Below are positions 53,163 through 61,218 of a stretch of DNA of 64,000 bases, one piece after another. Position 1 is the first letter of the stretch; every line of letters starts with the position of its first letter. Location of the stretch: assembly GCF_024609785.1 (NCBI RefSeq), contig NZ_JANHJQ010000010.1, positions 62,001-126,000 on the forward strand, read 5' to 3'. Under the pieces are notes generated by a model. It saw nothing but the letters and a program-made list of their open reading frames with translations. It searched no databases and was not told the DNA's origin. The DNA is from Pseudalkalibacillus decolorationis. GTDB taxonomy: Bacteria; Bacillota; Bacilli; Bacillales; Fictibacillaceae. Position numbers and translations under genes: made by a program.

Positions 53163-53987
53163 ATGACAAAACCCTATTTAATTGCACTCGATCTTGATGG
53201 AACCCTATTGAAGGATGATAAGACTATTTCGGAAAATACGCGAAATGTTATAAGACAAGCTATTACAGACGGGCACCACGTGGTTATCTCAACCGGCAGA
53301 CCCTTCCGTGGAAGCGAAAAGTATTATCATGAAATGGAATTATGTACCCCTATTATTAATTTTAACGGTGCTTTTATTCATCATCCTAAAGACCCGAAAT
53401 GGGGAGTTTTCCATTCACCAATGGACCTAAAAATTGCTCAATCGATTATTAATACATGCCTTGATTTTAATGTAAAAAATGTCATCGCAGAAGTTCTTGA
53501 CGACGTTTATCTTCATTACGAGGATGAACTGATCACGAATTCCTTTTTCATAGAAGAATCCAATCTAAACATTGGTCATCTTAGTAAATCATTAGTTCAA
53601 AACCCAACTTCAATCCTCATCCGTCCCCATGACCATCACCTAAAAGAGTTAAGGGAACTGCTTAAAAGGGAACATGCTGAGGTCATTGATCACCGAATTT
53701 GGGCAGCACCTTGGAACATCATTGAAGTAGTGAGGGCAGGGCTAAATAAAGCTGTTGGATTAAAACGAGTAGCGGATTATTTTCAAATACCTCAAGAACG
53801 GGTCATTGCATTTGGGGATGAAGATAACGACCTTGAAATGATTGAATACGCTGGACATGGTATTGCGATGGGCAATGCGATTCCTGAACTGAAAAACATT
53901 GCGAATGCTGTAACAGCAACAAATGAAGAAGATGGAATTGCACTATATCTAGAGGATGTCCTTTCCTTGCACATTAAGAAAGTATAA
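53163..53987 (+). CDS. yitU: HAD-superfamily phosphatase YitU (Cof type)
   Basis: Sugar- or flavin-phosphate phosphatase of 274 residues. Motif I is LIALDLDGTLLKDD, motif II is VISTGRPFRG, and motif III/IV includes GLNKAVGLKRV and IAFGDEDNDLEMIEYAG. B. subtilis YitU dephosphorylates the flavin precursor ARPP; this is family knowledge. The last residues (HIKKV) and the stop lie in the end of a family B repeat, so the C-terminus may be newly formed. Confidence 0.92.
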   Translation: MTKPYLIALDLDGTLLKDDKTISENTRNVIRQAITDGHHVVISTGRPFRGSEKYYHEMELCTPIINFNGAFIHHPKDPKWGVFHSPMDLKIAQSIINTCLDFNVKNVIAEVLDDVYLHYEDELITNSFFIEESNLNIGHLSKSLVQNPTSILIRPHDHHLKELRELLKREHAEVIDHRIWAAPWNIIEVVRAGLNKAVGLKRVADYFQIPQERVIAFGDEDNDLEMIEYAGHGIAMGNAIPELKNIANAVTATNEEDGIALYLEDVLSLHIKKV

Positions 53988-54071
53988 AGAAAACTTTGCG
54001 AAGCCTTGGGTGCCGGCTGAGCCTTAGTTGCGCTTATACTATAGAAAGTATTTTTATACTTTCTTAACGTG
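53971..54071 (+). repeat. Family B repeat, copy B7, overlapping yitU
   Basis: CACATTAAGAAAGTATA at the left and TATACTTTCTTAACGTG at the right are inverted ends. The core GGTGCCGGCTGAGCCTTAGTTGCGC matches B4 and B5 in reverse. The left end encodes His-Ile-Lys-Lys-Val-stop of yitU. Confidence 0.85.
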
Positions 54072-54211
54072 TAAACAAACCAAGGTTCTCGCAGGACATA
54101 AAACTTGGCTTTTAGTCTTTTTCAAAACAATATACTTTTCCATTGAGAATTGAAAAATTAAGGGTATGACAACCCTCTTTACGGAATACTACCTGTAAGG
54201 GGGTTTTTATA

Positions 54212-54364
54212 ATGAGTAAAAAGAATCGTTCAAAACGAACCATTGAACAAGGTGCAGAACGTGCACAAAACGATAACCAACACGAATATGAAACAACAAT
54301 GTCTACACAAGACCATGAGAAGCAAAAGAAACATTCTGAAGAACGGTCCACTGGCGGATATTAA
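54212..54364 (+). CDS. 50-residue hydrophilic small protein
   Basis: Begins MSKKNRSKRTIEQGAERAQN and ends HSEERSTGGY. It is very polar, rich in Gln, Lys, Glu and His, with no hydrophobic core. This composition is typical of small acid-soluble or spore-associated proteins in Bacillus. GTAAGGGGG lies about 8-9 bases before the ATG. No family was recognised with certainty. It is close to yitU, as small genes are in B. subtilis. Confidence 0.6.
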   Translation: MSKKNRSKRTIEQGAERAQNDNQHEYETTMSTQDHEKQKKHSEERSTGGY

Positions 54365-54486
54365 CTAGTCCAAAACCGTCGGAACATTAATTCTTGTTCT
54401 TTAAAACTGAGGTTTGGCCGATATATCCGCATATCTGGTCATAGTTAGCAGTCAGAGTTATTATTGATTTAGAATCTAAATCTAAA

Positions 54487-54536
54487 GGAGCGGACCCAAA
54501 ACATCGATAAAAAGTAGATGTCGGGTCCGCTCCTTC
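54487..54536 (-). terminator. Terminator after the GDSL gene
   Basis: GGAGCGGACCC pairs with GGGTCCGCTCC around a 25-base loop. On the minus strand a short T run follows. Confidence 0.75.
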
Positions 54537-54616
54537 TCTGTTTTGCCTGATTTTTGATATAAAATGTAAACAAATGCCCTTTTGGATCACGCTTTTGTAT
54601 GGAAAAACATAAAGAG

Positions 54617-55195
54617 TCAGTGCACACGGTGAGTCTTCCCATAAATTTCTTTAACCTTATCTATAACCAATTCCGACATAAATAAGTAAGCACGCTTGTT
54701 AAAGTGAAGTCCATCTTGTTGTAATAAGTTTTCGTATAAATTATTCTTTCGAAAATAAGACCAAAGATCGATTACATTACATTCCCGTTTTTTACTAATC
54801 TTACGCACAGCTTCTGCATAGGTAGAAAGGACGTTGTTGCTTCTCTTACTCTGATTCTTTTCTATAACTGGTGGCGGAGTAAGTAAAATTGTTTTCTGTG
54901 GGGAAATCCGATCGATCATAATATCAAGATTTCGTTCATACTCCGCAAGCACAATGCGTCGGTGTATACTTGCATCATTTGAGCCGAACAAAATGGTAAC
55001 CAAGTCGGGAGAATGACGTAACACATCATCTTGAAGTCTTGCTAGTGCTGCTCTTGTAGTTTCCCCCGATACACCTGAGTTTACAATTGTCCAGTTTGGT
55101 AATTGTTTACGCAAACGTGGAGTTAACCGTTCATACCCATCCTTACTTTCCTCTAATGCTGTTAAGCTATCTCCAAAACAGACTAAAGTAGGCAT
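54617..55195 (-). CDS. SGNH/GDSL hydrolase
   Basis: Predicted esterase or acylhydrolase of 192 residues. Block I is VCFGDSLTALEE (Ser10 in GDSL), block II GVSGETT, block III ILFGSNDAS, and block V DGLHFNKRAY with the Asp-x-x-His. No signal peptide, so cytosolic. Substrate not predictable. Confidence 0.9.
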   Translation of the reverse strand: MPTLVCFGDSLTALEESKDGYERLTPRLRKQLPNWTIVNSGVSGETTRAALARLQDDVLRHSPDLVTILFGSNDASIHRRIVLAEYERNLDIMIDRISPQKTILLTPPPVIEKNQSKRSNNVLSTYAEAVRKISKKRECNVIDLWSYFRKNNLYENLLQQDGLHFNKRAYLFMSELVIDKVKEIYGKTHRVH

Positions 55196-55480
55196 TAATA
55201 ATGACCTCCCGAAAATCAGATCTCAGCTATATAATAAAGTATTAATTGTAAACGTATTATGTATAATCCCTTTTAGATATCCTTCGCTACTCTTTGACTG
55301 TTTTCGTACATATTAAATATCTTCTTTATCGATAATAACTAATTACTTTATACCCATTGACCTCCTCATCTTATATAGACGAAGAGATTCATCAAAAGGT
55401 TCCACTTTTTATTTTAAATCAAAGCAGGAATTTTGATGATTAACATTGAAATTAGAAAGAGGTCATAGGAGGGTTCCATC

Positions 55481-55933
55481 ATGAATGTTTTTGAAGTACA
55501 AAGAGATGCAGATCCATCAATCCGAACAGGCATTGCTGATTTGCTTATCCAACAACCGATAAATACAAACACACAAAAGAACTTTGATTTTATTTTAAAT
55601 GGCATTAATCTTGCATTAGAAAGTGAGCATCATGCATACCTCGTAGTTGCTGAAAAAGATAACGCGATTGTAGGTGTTGCCTTTTTTAACATTGGCATTA
55701 GTCTACCTAAAGGTGGATCTTATATGTGGCTTAATGAACTTTTTGTTCAAGAAGACTTGAGAAATCAGGGTATTGCCCGAAAGTTATTATTACATGTCAT
55801 CCACTGGGCTGAAAACAACGGAATTAGATCCATTGAATTGGAAACAGGGATTAACAACTCTGTCACGAAACATATATACAACTCACTTGGTTTTTACGAA
55901 ATCGTTTCAAATCGCTATGGTTTTTCATTTTAG
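55481..55933 (+). CDS. GNAT acetyltransferase
   Basis: A 150-residue protein with the acetyl-CoA-binding loop LFVQEDLRNQGIARKLLLHV and the C-terminal YNSLGFYEIVSNRYGFSF. AGGAGGG is 7 bases before the ATG. Substrate unknown. The 285 bases before it hold only AT-rich sequence. Confidence 0.88.
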   Translation: MNVFEVQRDADPSIRTGIADLLIQQPINTNTQKNFDFILNGINLALESEHHAYLVVAEKDNAIVGVAFFNIGISLPKGGSYMWLNELFVQEDLRNQGIARKLLLHVIHWAENNGIRSIELETGINNSVTKHIYNSLGFYEIVSNRYGFSF

Positions 55934-56036
55934 AGCAATAATTTTGAATTAGATTTTTAAGAATCCGTTTGAATTTGGTACAATAGGTTTCGTGTACCAT
56001 TTTATTATGGGTATTATTGAAAGGAGAATGTTTAAT

Positions 56037-56297
56037 ATGGCAGTTGAATTTACTGTTGATCCAACACCGAATCCAAATGCTTTAAAGTTTTCAGCAAGTC
56101 AGTCTATTTTTGAGGGAAGACTTTCCCACCGTTCTGGTGATAATCCTGAGGATAAAGTAGCGAAAGGGCTTCTTGAAATCGAAGGTGTTGAATCCATCTT
56201 TGGTTACCAAGATTTTATTACCATTAATAAGACTCCTGATGCTGAATGGGATTCTATTGTTCCTCTAGTGCAAGAAGTGTTTGAAAGTAATTATTAA
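56037..56297 (+). CDS. NifU/Nfu N-terminal-domain scaffold-like protein
   Basis: An 86-residue protein made only of the Nfu N-terminal domain: DPTPNPNALKFSASQSIFEG starts it. The C-terminal CxxC cluster-binding domain of Nfu proteins is absent. A role in Fe-S assembly is therefore possible but unproven. AAAGGAG lies 10 bases before the ATG at 56037; the ATG three codons earlier is too near the site. Confidence 0.82.
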   Translation: MAVEFTVDPTPNPNALKFSASQSIFEGRLSHRSGDNPEDKVAKGLLEIEGVESIFGYQDFITINKTPDAEWDSIVPLVQEVFESNY

Positions 56298-56305
56298 TTT
56301 TATTT

Positions 56306-56537
56306 AGAAAAGCGTAAGCGTCTTGACCAGGTGCGATAAAGAAAACTTGGTAAGCGCCAAGCTTTGTGAAGGCGGTTACCTTAGTTGCACTTATGCTTGT
56401 GAGTGCAGGCGCTGGAGATTCTGTAACATAACACGCTTTTTGTGTTTGTGGAAGAATCGAAGCGACGATCTGCGCACCTAGGCGCTGAAGCTGGACATTA
56501 CATCCATGCCGCAAACTTTTATACTTTCTTTACTCAT
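56306..56537 (+). repeat. Family C composite repeat, copy C2 (with B-type core)
   Basis: Starts AGAAAAGCGTAAGCGTCTTGACC, then holds a B-like block (ATAAAGAAAACTTGGTAAGC ... CCTTAGTTGCACTTATGC). It continues GCGCTGGAGATTCTGTAAC, AACACGCTTTTTGTGTTTG and GGCGCTGAAGCTGGACATT. It ends with the ACTTTTATACTTTCTT tail. It closely matches 58798-59014. Confidence 0.85.
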
Positions 56538-56542
56538 GAAAA

Positions 56543-56584
56543 GACCTGGGTAAGAGCGTAGAATTCAGCTCACCCAGGTCTTTA
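56543..56584. terminator. Bidirectional terminator
   Basis: AAGACCTGGGT-AAGAGC pairs with AGCTCACCCAGGTCTT. It serves the convergent Nfu-like gene and yitT. Confidence 0.85.
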
Positions 56585-56658
56585 ATTCAAATATGTTCTC
56601 GCTCGTTTCTATAATTTATATCATAAACCCTCTCTACTATCTGTACAAATATCTTTAT

Positions 56659-57507
56659 TTATTTCCCTTCTGTTCTGAAAAAGCCGAAAATACCAGTTGT
56701 GTTGACGATGTTTGTGAAAGCATGCGGGTCTACTTCCTTTATAATATGTTCAAGGTCATAAAGCTCATAACGTGTAACAACAATGAATAGTAATTCTTTC
56801 TCTTCATCAGTAAAACCGCCCTTAGCAGGAAGCTTGGTAATCCCGCGCACCATTTGGTTATGAATCGCCTTTTGAAGCTCTGCACCTTTTTTGGTGATGA
56901 TCATAGCTGTAAGTTTTTCATGACGAGTATGGATAACATCTATTACACGTGAAGTAACATAAAGTGTGACAAGTGTATAAAGGGCTTTTTCCCATCCATA
57001 AAGAAGTCCTGCTGTTAAAATGATCAATGAATTCAATGAGAAGAAATAAATTCCGATTGGTCGGTCCTTCATTCTTGATAGGACCATCGCCACAATATCC
57101 ATTCCCCCGGTAGAAGCACCCCACTTCAATGTAAAACCGATTCCAACTGCAGCAAGTACACCGCCAAATACAGCATTGAGAAGAATGTCTTCAGAGATAA
57201 CTCTAATTGGTATTAGTTCGAGGAAAAAGGATGTTGCGGCAACACTAAAAATACTATAAATTGTGAAGGACTTTCCTACTTTCCTCCATCCAAGTATCGC
57301 CACAGGAATGTTTAAGAGAAATAGAAGGATACCAGTTGATGCTGGAATTGGTGTTGCCTGAAGTATCCTTGCTAATAGTTGGGCTATACCTGTAAACCCA
57401 CTGGCATATACATTTGCCGGTATAAGAAAATAGTTTAACGAAACAGCACCAAAAAGTGCTCCTAAGATGACAATTATTACTTTTTGTGCTTCTGAAAACA
57501 ATGACAT
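56659..57507 (-). CDS. yitT: YitT family membrane protein (DUF161/DUF2179)
   Basis: A 282-residue protein with five or six N-terminal membrane helices (DUF161) and a soluble C-terminal DUF2179 domain from about residue 220 (MVRGITKLPAKGGFTDEEKELLFIVVTRYEL). The signature WGASTGGMDIVAMVL is present. Function is not well defined in the family. Divergent from yitS. Confidence 0.9.
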   Translation of the reverse strand: MSLFSEAQKVIIVILGALFGAVSLNYFLIPANVYASGFTGIAQLLARILQATPIPASTGILLFLLNIPVAILGWRKVGKSFTIYSIFSVAATSFFLELIPIRVISEDILLNAVFGGVLAAVGIGFTLKWGASTGGMDIVAMVLSRMKDRPIGIYFFSLNSLIILTAGLLYGWEKALYTLVTLYVTSRVIDVIHTRHEKLTAMIITKKGAELQKAIHNQMVRGITKLPAKGGFTDEEKELLFIVVTRYELYDLEHIIKEVDPHAFTNIVNTTGIFGFFRTEGK

Positions 57508-57673
57508 GGCTAACCCTCTCTTTCGTTCATAATAACCGTACTATTTTTATCAAACCTTAAGTGGCTTTGTCAATGGATATAAAGCAACAATCGAACAATT
57601 CATTGCTTTTTATTTGAGACAAGGCTACACTAAGAGCAAAGTTGAAAATTAGCAATTACTGTGAGGTGTTTCT

Positions 57674-58543
57674 ATGTCCATTCAACTGATCGTCGATACG
57701 GGTTGTGATCTTCCACAGCATGTTATTGATGAACACAACATGAACGTTCTTCCTCTCGTTGTTCATGTTGAACAAGAAGAGTTTTTTGATAAAGAAACGA
57801 TTCAGCCTTCAAATTTATATGGGATGATGCGTGATGGTGCAGCTCCAAAAACATCTCAGGTACCCCCCGACCGTATGGAAGCATTGTTTCGCTCCCTTGC
57901 GAAAAAAAAACAGTCTGCACTATATTTAACTTTTTCATCCGAACTTTCAGGTACATACCAAACTGCATGTCTTGTCCGGGACCAACTAATTGAAGAGAAC
58001 ATTGAATTAGATTTGACAATCATTGACTCAAAAAGTGCCTCTCTTGGATATGGATTAATGGCTTATTATCTCGCAAAAACTATTCAGGATTCCGAACCTA
58101 CCATTGAGAAAATTGTTTCCCACACACACGCACTTATAAACCAGATGGAGCACATATTTACAGTCGACGATCTGGAATATTTAGTAAGAGGCGGTCGAGT
58201 ATCGAGAACAGCAGGATTTGTCGGAGGGTTACTTAAGGTAAAGCCGATTCTCCATATGGAAGATGGGAAACTATTCCCCTTGGAAAAAGTAAGGGGCAGC
58301 AAGAAGGTTATTTCACGGATCATCGAGTTGATCGATACGCGCGGAAGCAAGCTAGAAGATCAAACGATTGCGATTTCCCACGCTGATAGCCTTTCACGTG
58401 CCAATGAATTAAAGGAACGAATTGAATCCAAGTACAATGTCAAAAATATAATGGTTAACACGATTGGTTGTGCTATTGGTGCACATGCAGGACCAGGTAC
58501 ATTAGCTGTTTTCTTCATGAACGGTAATCCAGATATCGAATAA
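57674..58543 (+). CDS. yitS: DegV-family fatty-acid-binding protein YitS
   Basis: Second DegV protein of the window, 289 residues. The start SIQLIVDTGCDLPQHV, the TSQVPPDRM loop, TFSSELSGTYQTA and the end IGCAIGAHAGPGTLAVFF fit FakB-type lipid-binding proteins. It matches yitS by position. The two DegV copies differ widely, so they are old paralogues that may bind different fatty acids. Confidence 0.9.
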   Translation: MSIQLIVDTGCDLPQHVIDEHNMNVLPLVVHVEQEEFFDKETIQPSNLYGMMRDGAAPKTSQVPPDRMEALFRSLAKKKQSALYLTFSSELSGTYQTACLVRDQLIEENIELDLTIIDSKSASLGYGLMAYYLAKTIQDSEPTIEKIVSHTHALINQMEHIFTVDDLEYLVRGGRVSRTAGFVGGLLKVKPILHMEDGKLFPLEKVRGSKKVISRIIELIDTRGSKLEDQTIAISHADSLSRANELKERIESKYNVKNIMVNTIGCAIGAHAGPGTLAVFFMNGNPDIE

Positions 58544-58657
58544 ATTCCCTATTAACCGTATAGCCTAATAACAATCTGGCCTTTAGAAGGATAGTCCTTA
58601 AAGAGTCACTAGGTCAGAAAAAGTTAAGGTTTAAATGCGATATAAGGAGGAATTGCC

Positions 58658-58789
58658 TTGTCCAAAACAAAAGATAACGATAAGAAAAAGCGTGATAACC
58701 AAGCCGTACAAGAGCTAAAAAATAATCAAGAAGAGGCGAATATCAAACAAGGAACACGCCAATATTCGAAGAAAACCGACCATATATAA
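58658..58789 (+). CDS. 43-residue very polar small protein
   Basis: TTG start with AAGGAGG upstream gives MSKTKDNDKKKRDNQAVQEL and ends RQYSKKTDHI. About a third of the residues are Lys, Arg or His. No hydrophobic segment. Similar in style to the small protein at 54212, perhaps spore-related. Not recognised. Confidence 0.55.
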   Translation: MSKTKDNDKKKRDNQAVQELKNNQEEANIKQGTRQYSKKTDHI

Positions 58790-58797
58790 GTTAATCA

Positions 58798-59014
58798 AGA
58801 AGAGCGGAAGCGCCTTGACCAGGTGCGATAAAGAAAACTTGGTAAACGCGAACAGCGGTTAACTTAGTTGCACTTATGCTTGAGAGTGCAAGCGCTGGAG
58901 ATTCTGTAACATAACACGCTTTTTGTGTTTGTAGAAGAATCGAAGCGACGATCTGCGCACCTAGGCGCTGAGCTAGACATTGCATCTATGCAGCAAATTT
59001 TTTTTTATACTTTC
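58798..59014 (+). repeat. Family C composite repeat, copy C3 (with B-type core)
   Basis: Starts AAGAGCGGAAGCGCCTTGACC and follows copy C2 block by block, through ATAAAGAAAACTTGGTAAAC, GCGCTGGAGATTCTGTAAC and GGCGCTGAGCTAGACATTGC to TATACTTTCTTTAC. It begins nine bases after the stop of the small gene at 58658. Confidence 0.85.
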
Positions 59015-59026
59015 TTTACTTTTTAG

Positions 59027-59083
59027 AAAGAGCGGAGAATGAGGATATTTACTACGACTATCATTTTTTCCGCTCTTTTCTTA
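59027..59083 (-). terminator. Terminator after sigma-factor gene
   Basis: AAGAGCGGA pairs with TCCGCTCTT around a long loop, with T-rich sequence next to it on both strands. Confidence 0.75.
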
Positions 59084-59091
59084 AGTGTTTC

Positions 59092-59592
59092 TTAATAACC
59101 TATAGGATGGTTTAATTTACTTGCTTTTATCCTCAATTTGGTTAATGCTGCTTTCTTCCACGAACGAACCGTTTCATAGGAAACACCTTCTCTTTGTGCC
59201 AATTCCGTTTGTGTTTCTCCTTGAAGAATAACGCAATCTACAAATAGTCGTTCTCTTCTTGATAAATTTTTTACGTACTCTTCAATGTACATCTCCTCAA
59301 GATAAAGTTCTTCGTAGGTATGTGTTGTATGGAGAATTGAATCGCTCATTTCTACTTCAGACTCATGAGGTAGATGTTTTTTGGCAGCTTGTAAGATCCG
59401 ACCTGCTACATATTTTTTTGCATAGGATGGAAAATACCCTTTTGATGGATTGAACTTTTCATAAGCTTCCCATAACGCGATTCGCCCCACCTGAAGCATT
59501 TCATCAAATTCAAAACTCAGTCCATAGGATTTAATAAGCTTTTTAATTAAATTCTCGTAACGCTCTAAAATCATCTCATATGTTTCCTTCAA
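59092..59592 (-). CDS. Orphan sigma-70-family RNA polymerase sigma factor
   Basis: A small sigma factor of 166 residues. Region 2 lies at about 10-70 (FDEMLQVGRIALWEAYEKFNP, SYAKKYVAGRI) and region 4 at about 105-158 (LSRRERLFVDCVILQGETQ, REGVSYETVRSWKKAALTKLR). No anti-sigma factor gene is adjacent. It is not clearly one of the named B. subtilis factors; the region 2 start resembles sporulation or stress factors rather than classical ECF ones. Confidence 0.8.
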   Translation of the reverse strand: MKETYEMILERYENLIKKLIKSYGLSFEFDEMLQVGRIALWEAYEKFNPSKGYFPSYAKKYVAGRILQAAKKHLPHESEVEMSDSILHTTHTYEELYLEEMYIEEYVKNLSRRERLFVDCVILQGETQTELAQREGVSYETVRSWKKAALTKLRIKASKLNHPIGY

Positions 59593-59936
59593 AACAGTCC
59601 CCTGTTCTGAAAAGTATACTTTTCACCATTTGTTCCGCGGTGAATTGATCTTACAGAAAAAAGGCATTTCACGCCGTCTCAGATAACCCCTTTTTTAGTC
59701 AGAATTAGAGGTAAAAGTGTTTATTTTCAAATAACATTTCTCTGCTCTTTGCCTCATTAGAGCCGTTAAACTGGCCAAATTACTCAAATACAACTTGTTC
59801 CTTAATCACAAATCAAAAAAGCCAGCTCGAAAGCTGACTCATAAAAAGCGTTTAATAGACTAAAGTCATGATTATCGAATTAACAAGGGCTGTAATAAGA
59901 TTGTTTTGCGAATTTATTTTTTACAAATGAATTATT
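59593..59936. other. Intergenic region, kinase / sigma factor
   Basis: This 344-base gap has a hairpin at 59815-59843 (AGTCAGCTTTCGAGCTGGCT then TTTTTT on the minus strand), which likely ends the kinase gene. A second possible stem pairs AAAAAAGG near 59656 with CCCCTTTTTT near 59695. No gene or repeat was found. Confidence 0.55.
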
Positions 59937-61106
59937 TTATAAGTCATGTGATTGGGCTCCTATCTCATTTGCTTTAGGAAAGCATAATAAAAAAGTGGTT
60001 TCCTGATCAGTGGAGTTAACCTGGATTTTCCCCAAGTGTTTCTCGACAATTTGCTTACATACGGACAAACCAAGGCCTGTTCCTAATTGTTTAGTCGAAA
60101 TAAATGGTTCAAAGATATCCTCAAGCAAGTGTGTGGGGATTTTCGAACCATTATTTGCAATTAATAAGTAGAGCACCTCACCTTCGTTATATAACTTCAG
60201 ATCAATAATACGCTCCCTTTCCACTGTTTCAGACAATGCTTCCACTGCATTACACAAAATATTTAAAACAACTTGTTTAAGCTGTTCTTCCACACCGAAA
60301 ACAGTTAATTGTTCTTCTATTTCACTATTCACATTAATCTGTTCGTCAACGATTCGCGGATACATAAATGAAAGCATGTCCTGAACCACATCCGTGAAAG
60401 AGAAAACTTCTGATTCATCATCAATTCCTTTCATTTTCGATAAATATAGAAATTGTGTAATCTTTTCTTGTAAACTTTCCATTTCTCGATTTATGATTTT
60501 AAAGAAAGAAGCAGATTCAACACCAGGCGGGGTTTCCCTTTCAATCAATTGAATAAAACCTTTAATCGATGTAAGTGGGTTTCTGAATTCATGGGCAAAG
60601 CTTGCTGCTACTTGACCTAGAATTGAAAGTCGGTCACTATGCATCTCTTGAATAAATCGGCTTTTATTCTTAATAATTGAATCCTTTAGCTTGGAATATT
60701 CAGTAATAGCATGGTACATATATGAATCGAAAAAGTCGTTGATTAGCAACATAAATCGGAGCTGCTTATCCTTTGGAACATTGGTTTTACTTAGAACTCT
60801 ATAGACAATAGATCGACCCATATTTATATTTGAAATAAATTCCTCTATATTAACCTGAGCTTCGACCCGTTCCCTCGCGATTTTCTTAGTGAGATTTTGA
60901 ACTAAAGGCGTCTCTGGATCCTCAACATAAGTTGTTACTAAGCGGATCGTATGCCCTCCGTTCTTAATAATCTCATTGTAAAATGGGTCTTGTGGTGAAA
61001 TGGAAACAACCTTCAACCATTCCTCGAGAATTGCATCATGGTGGTTATGGAGAAGTTCAATCAATTGACCTGTTTCCTCTAAACTTAATTCGTGTCTAAT
61101 TTTCAT
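59937..61106 (-). CDS. Cytoplasmic sensor histidine kinase (HisK_N type)
   Basis: A 389-residue kinase with no membrane helix. The first 150 residues form an all-helical domain like the HisK_N sensor of sporulation kinases. HisKA follows with phospho-acceptor His in SFAHEFRNPLTSIKGFIQL (near 172), then an ATPase domain with N-box LNILCNAVEAL, and G-box GTGLGLSVCKQIVEKH. No response-regulator gene is adjacent. The combination suggests feeding a phosphorelay such as that to Spo0A, which is inference. Confidence 0.88.
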   Translation of the reverse strand: MKIRHELSLEETGQLIELLHNHHDAILEEWLKVVSISPQDPFYNEIIKNGGHTIRLVTTYVEDPETPLVQNLTKKIARERVEAQVNIEEFISNINMGRSIVYRVLSKTNVPKDKQLRFMLLINDFFDSYMYHAITEYSKLKDSIIKNKSRFIQEMHSDRLSILGQVAASFAHEFRNPLTSIKGFIQLIERETPPGVESASFFKIINREMESLQEKITQFLYLSKMKGIDDESEVFSFTDVVQDMLSFMYPRIVDEQINVNSEIEEQLTVFGVEEQLKQVVLNILCNAVEALSETVERERIIDLKLYNEGEVLYLLIANNGSKIPTHLLEDIFEPFISTKQLGTGLGLSVCKQIVEKHLGKIQVNSTDQETTFLLCFPKANEIGAQSHDL

Positions 61107-61218
61107 GAGAAACTCTCCCTTTGTGAACTTCCTTCATTATTTCCTAAGGTTATTATAACGAAAAACCCACAAGGAAGACACGCGGTTTAGAGGAATCATC
61201 CCACAATTAGGGTCAGAG

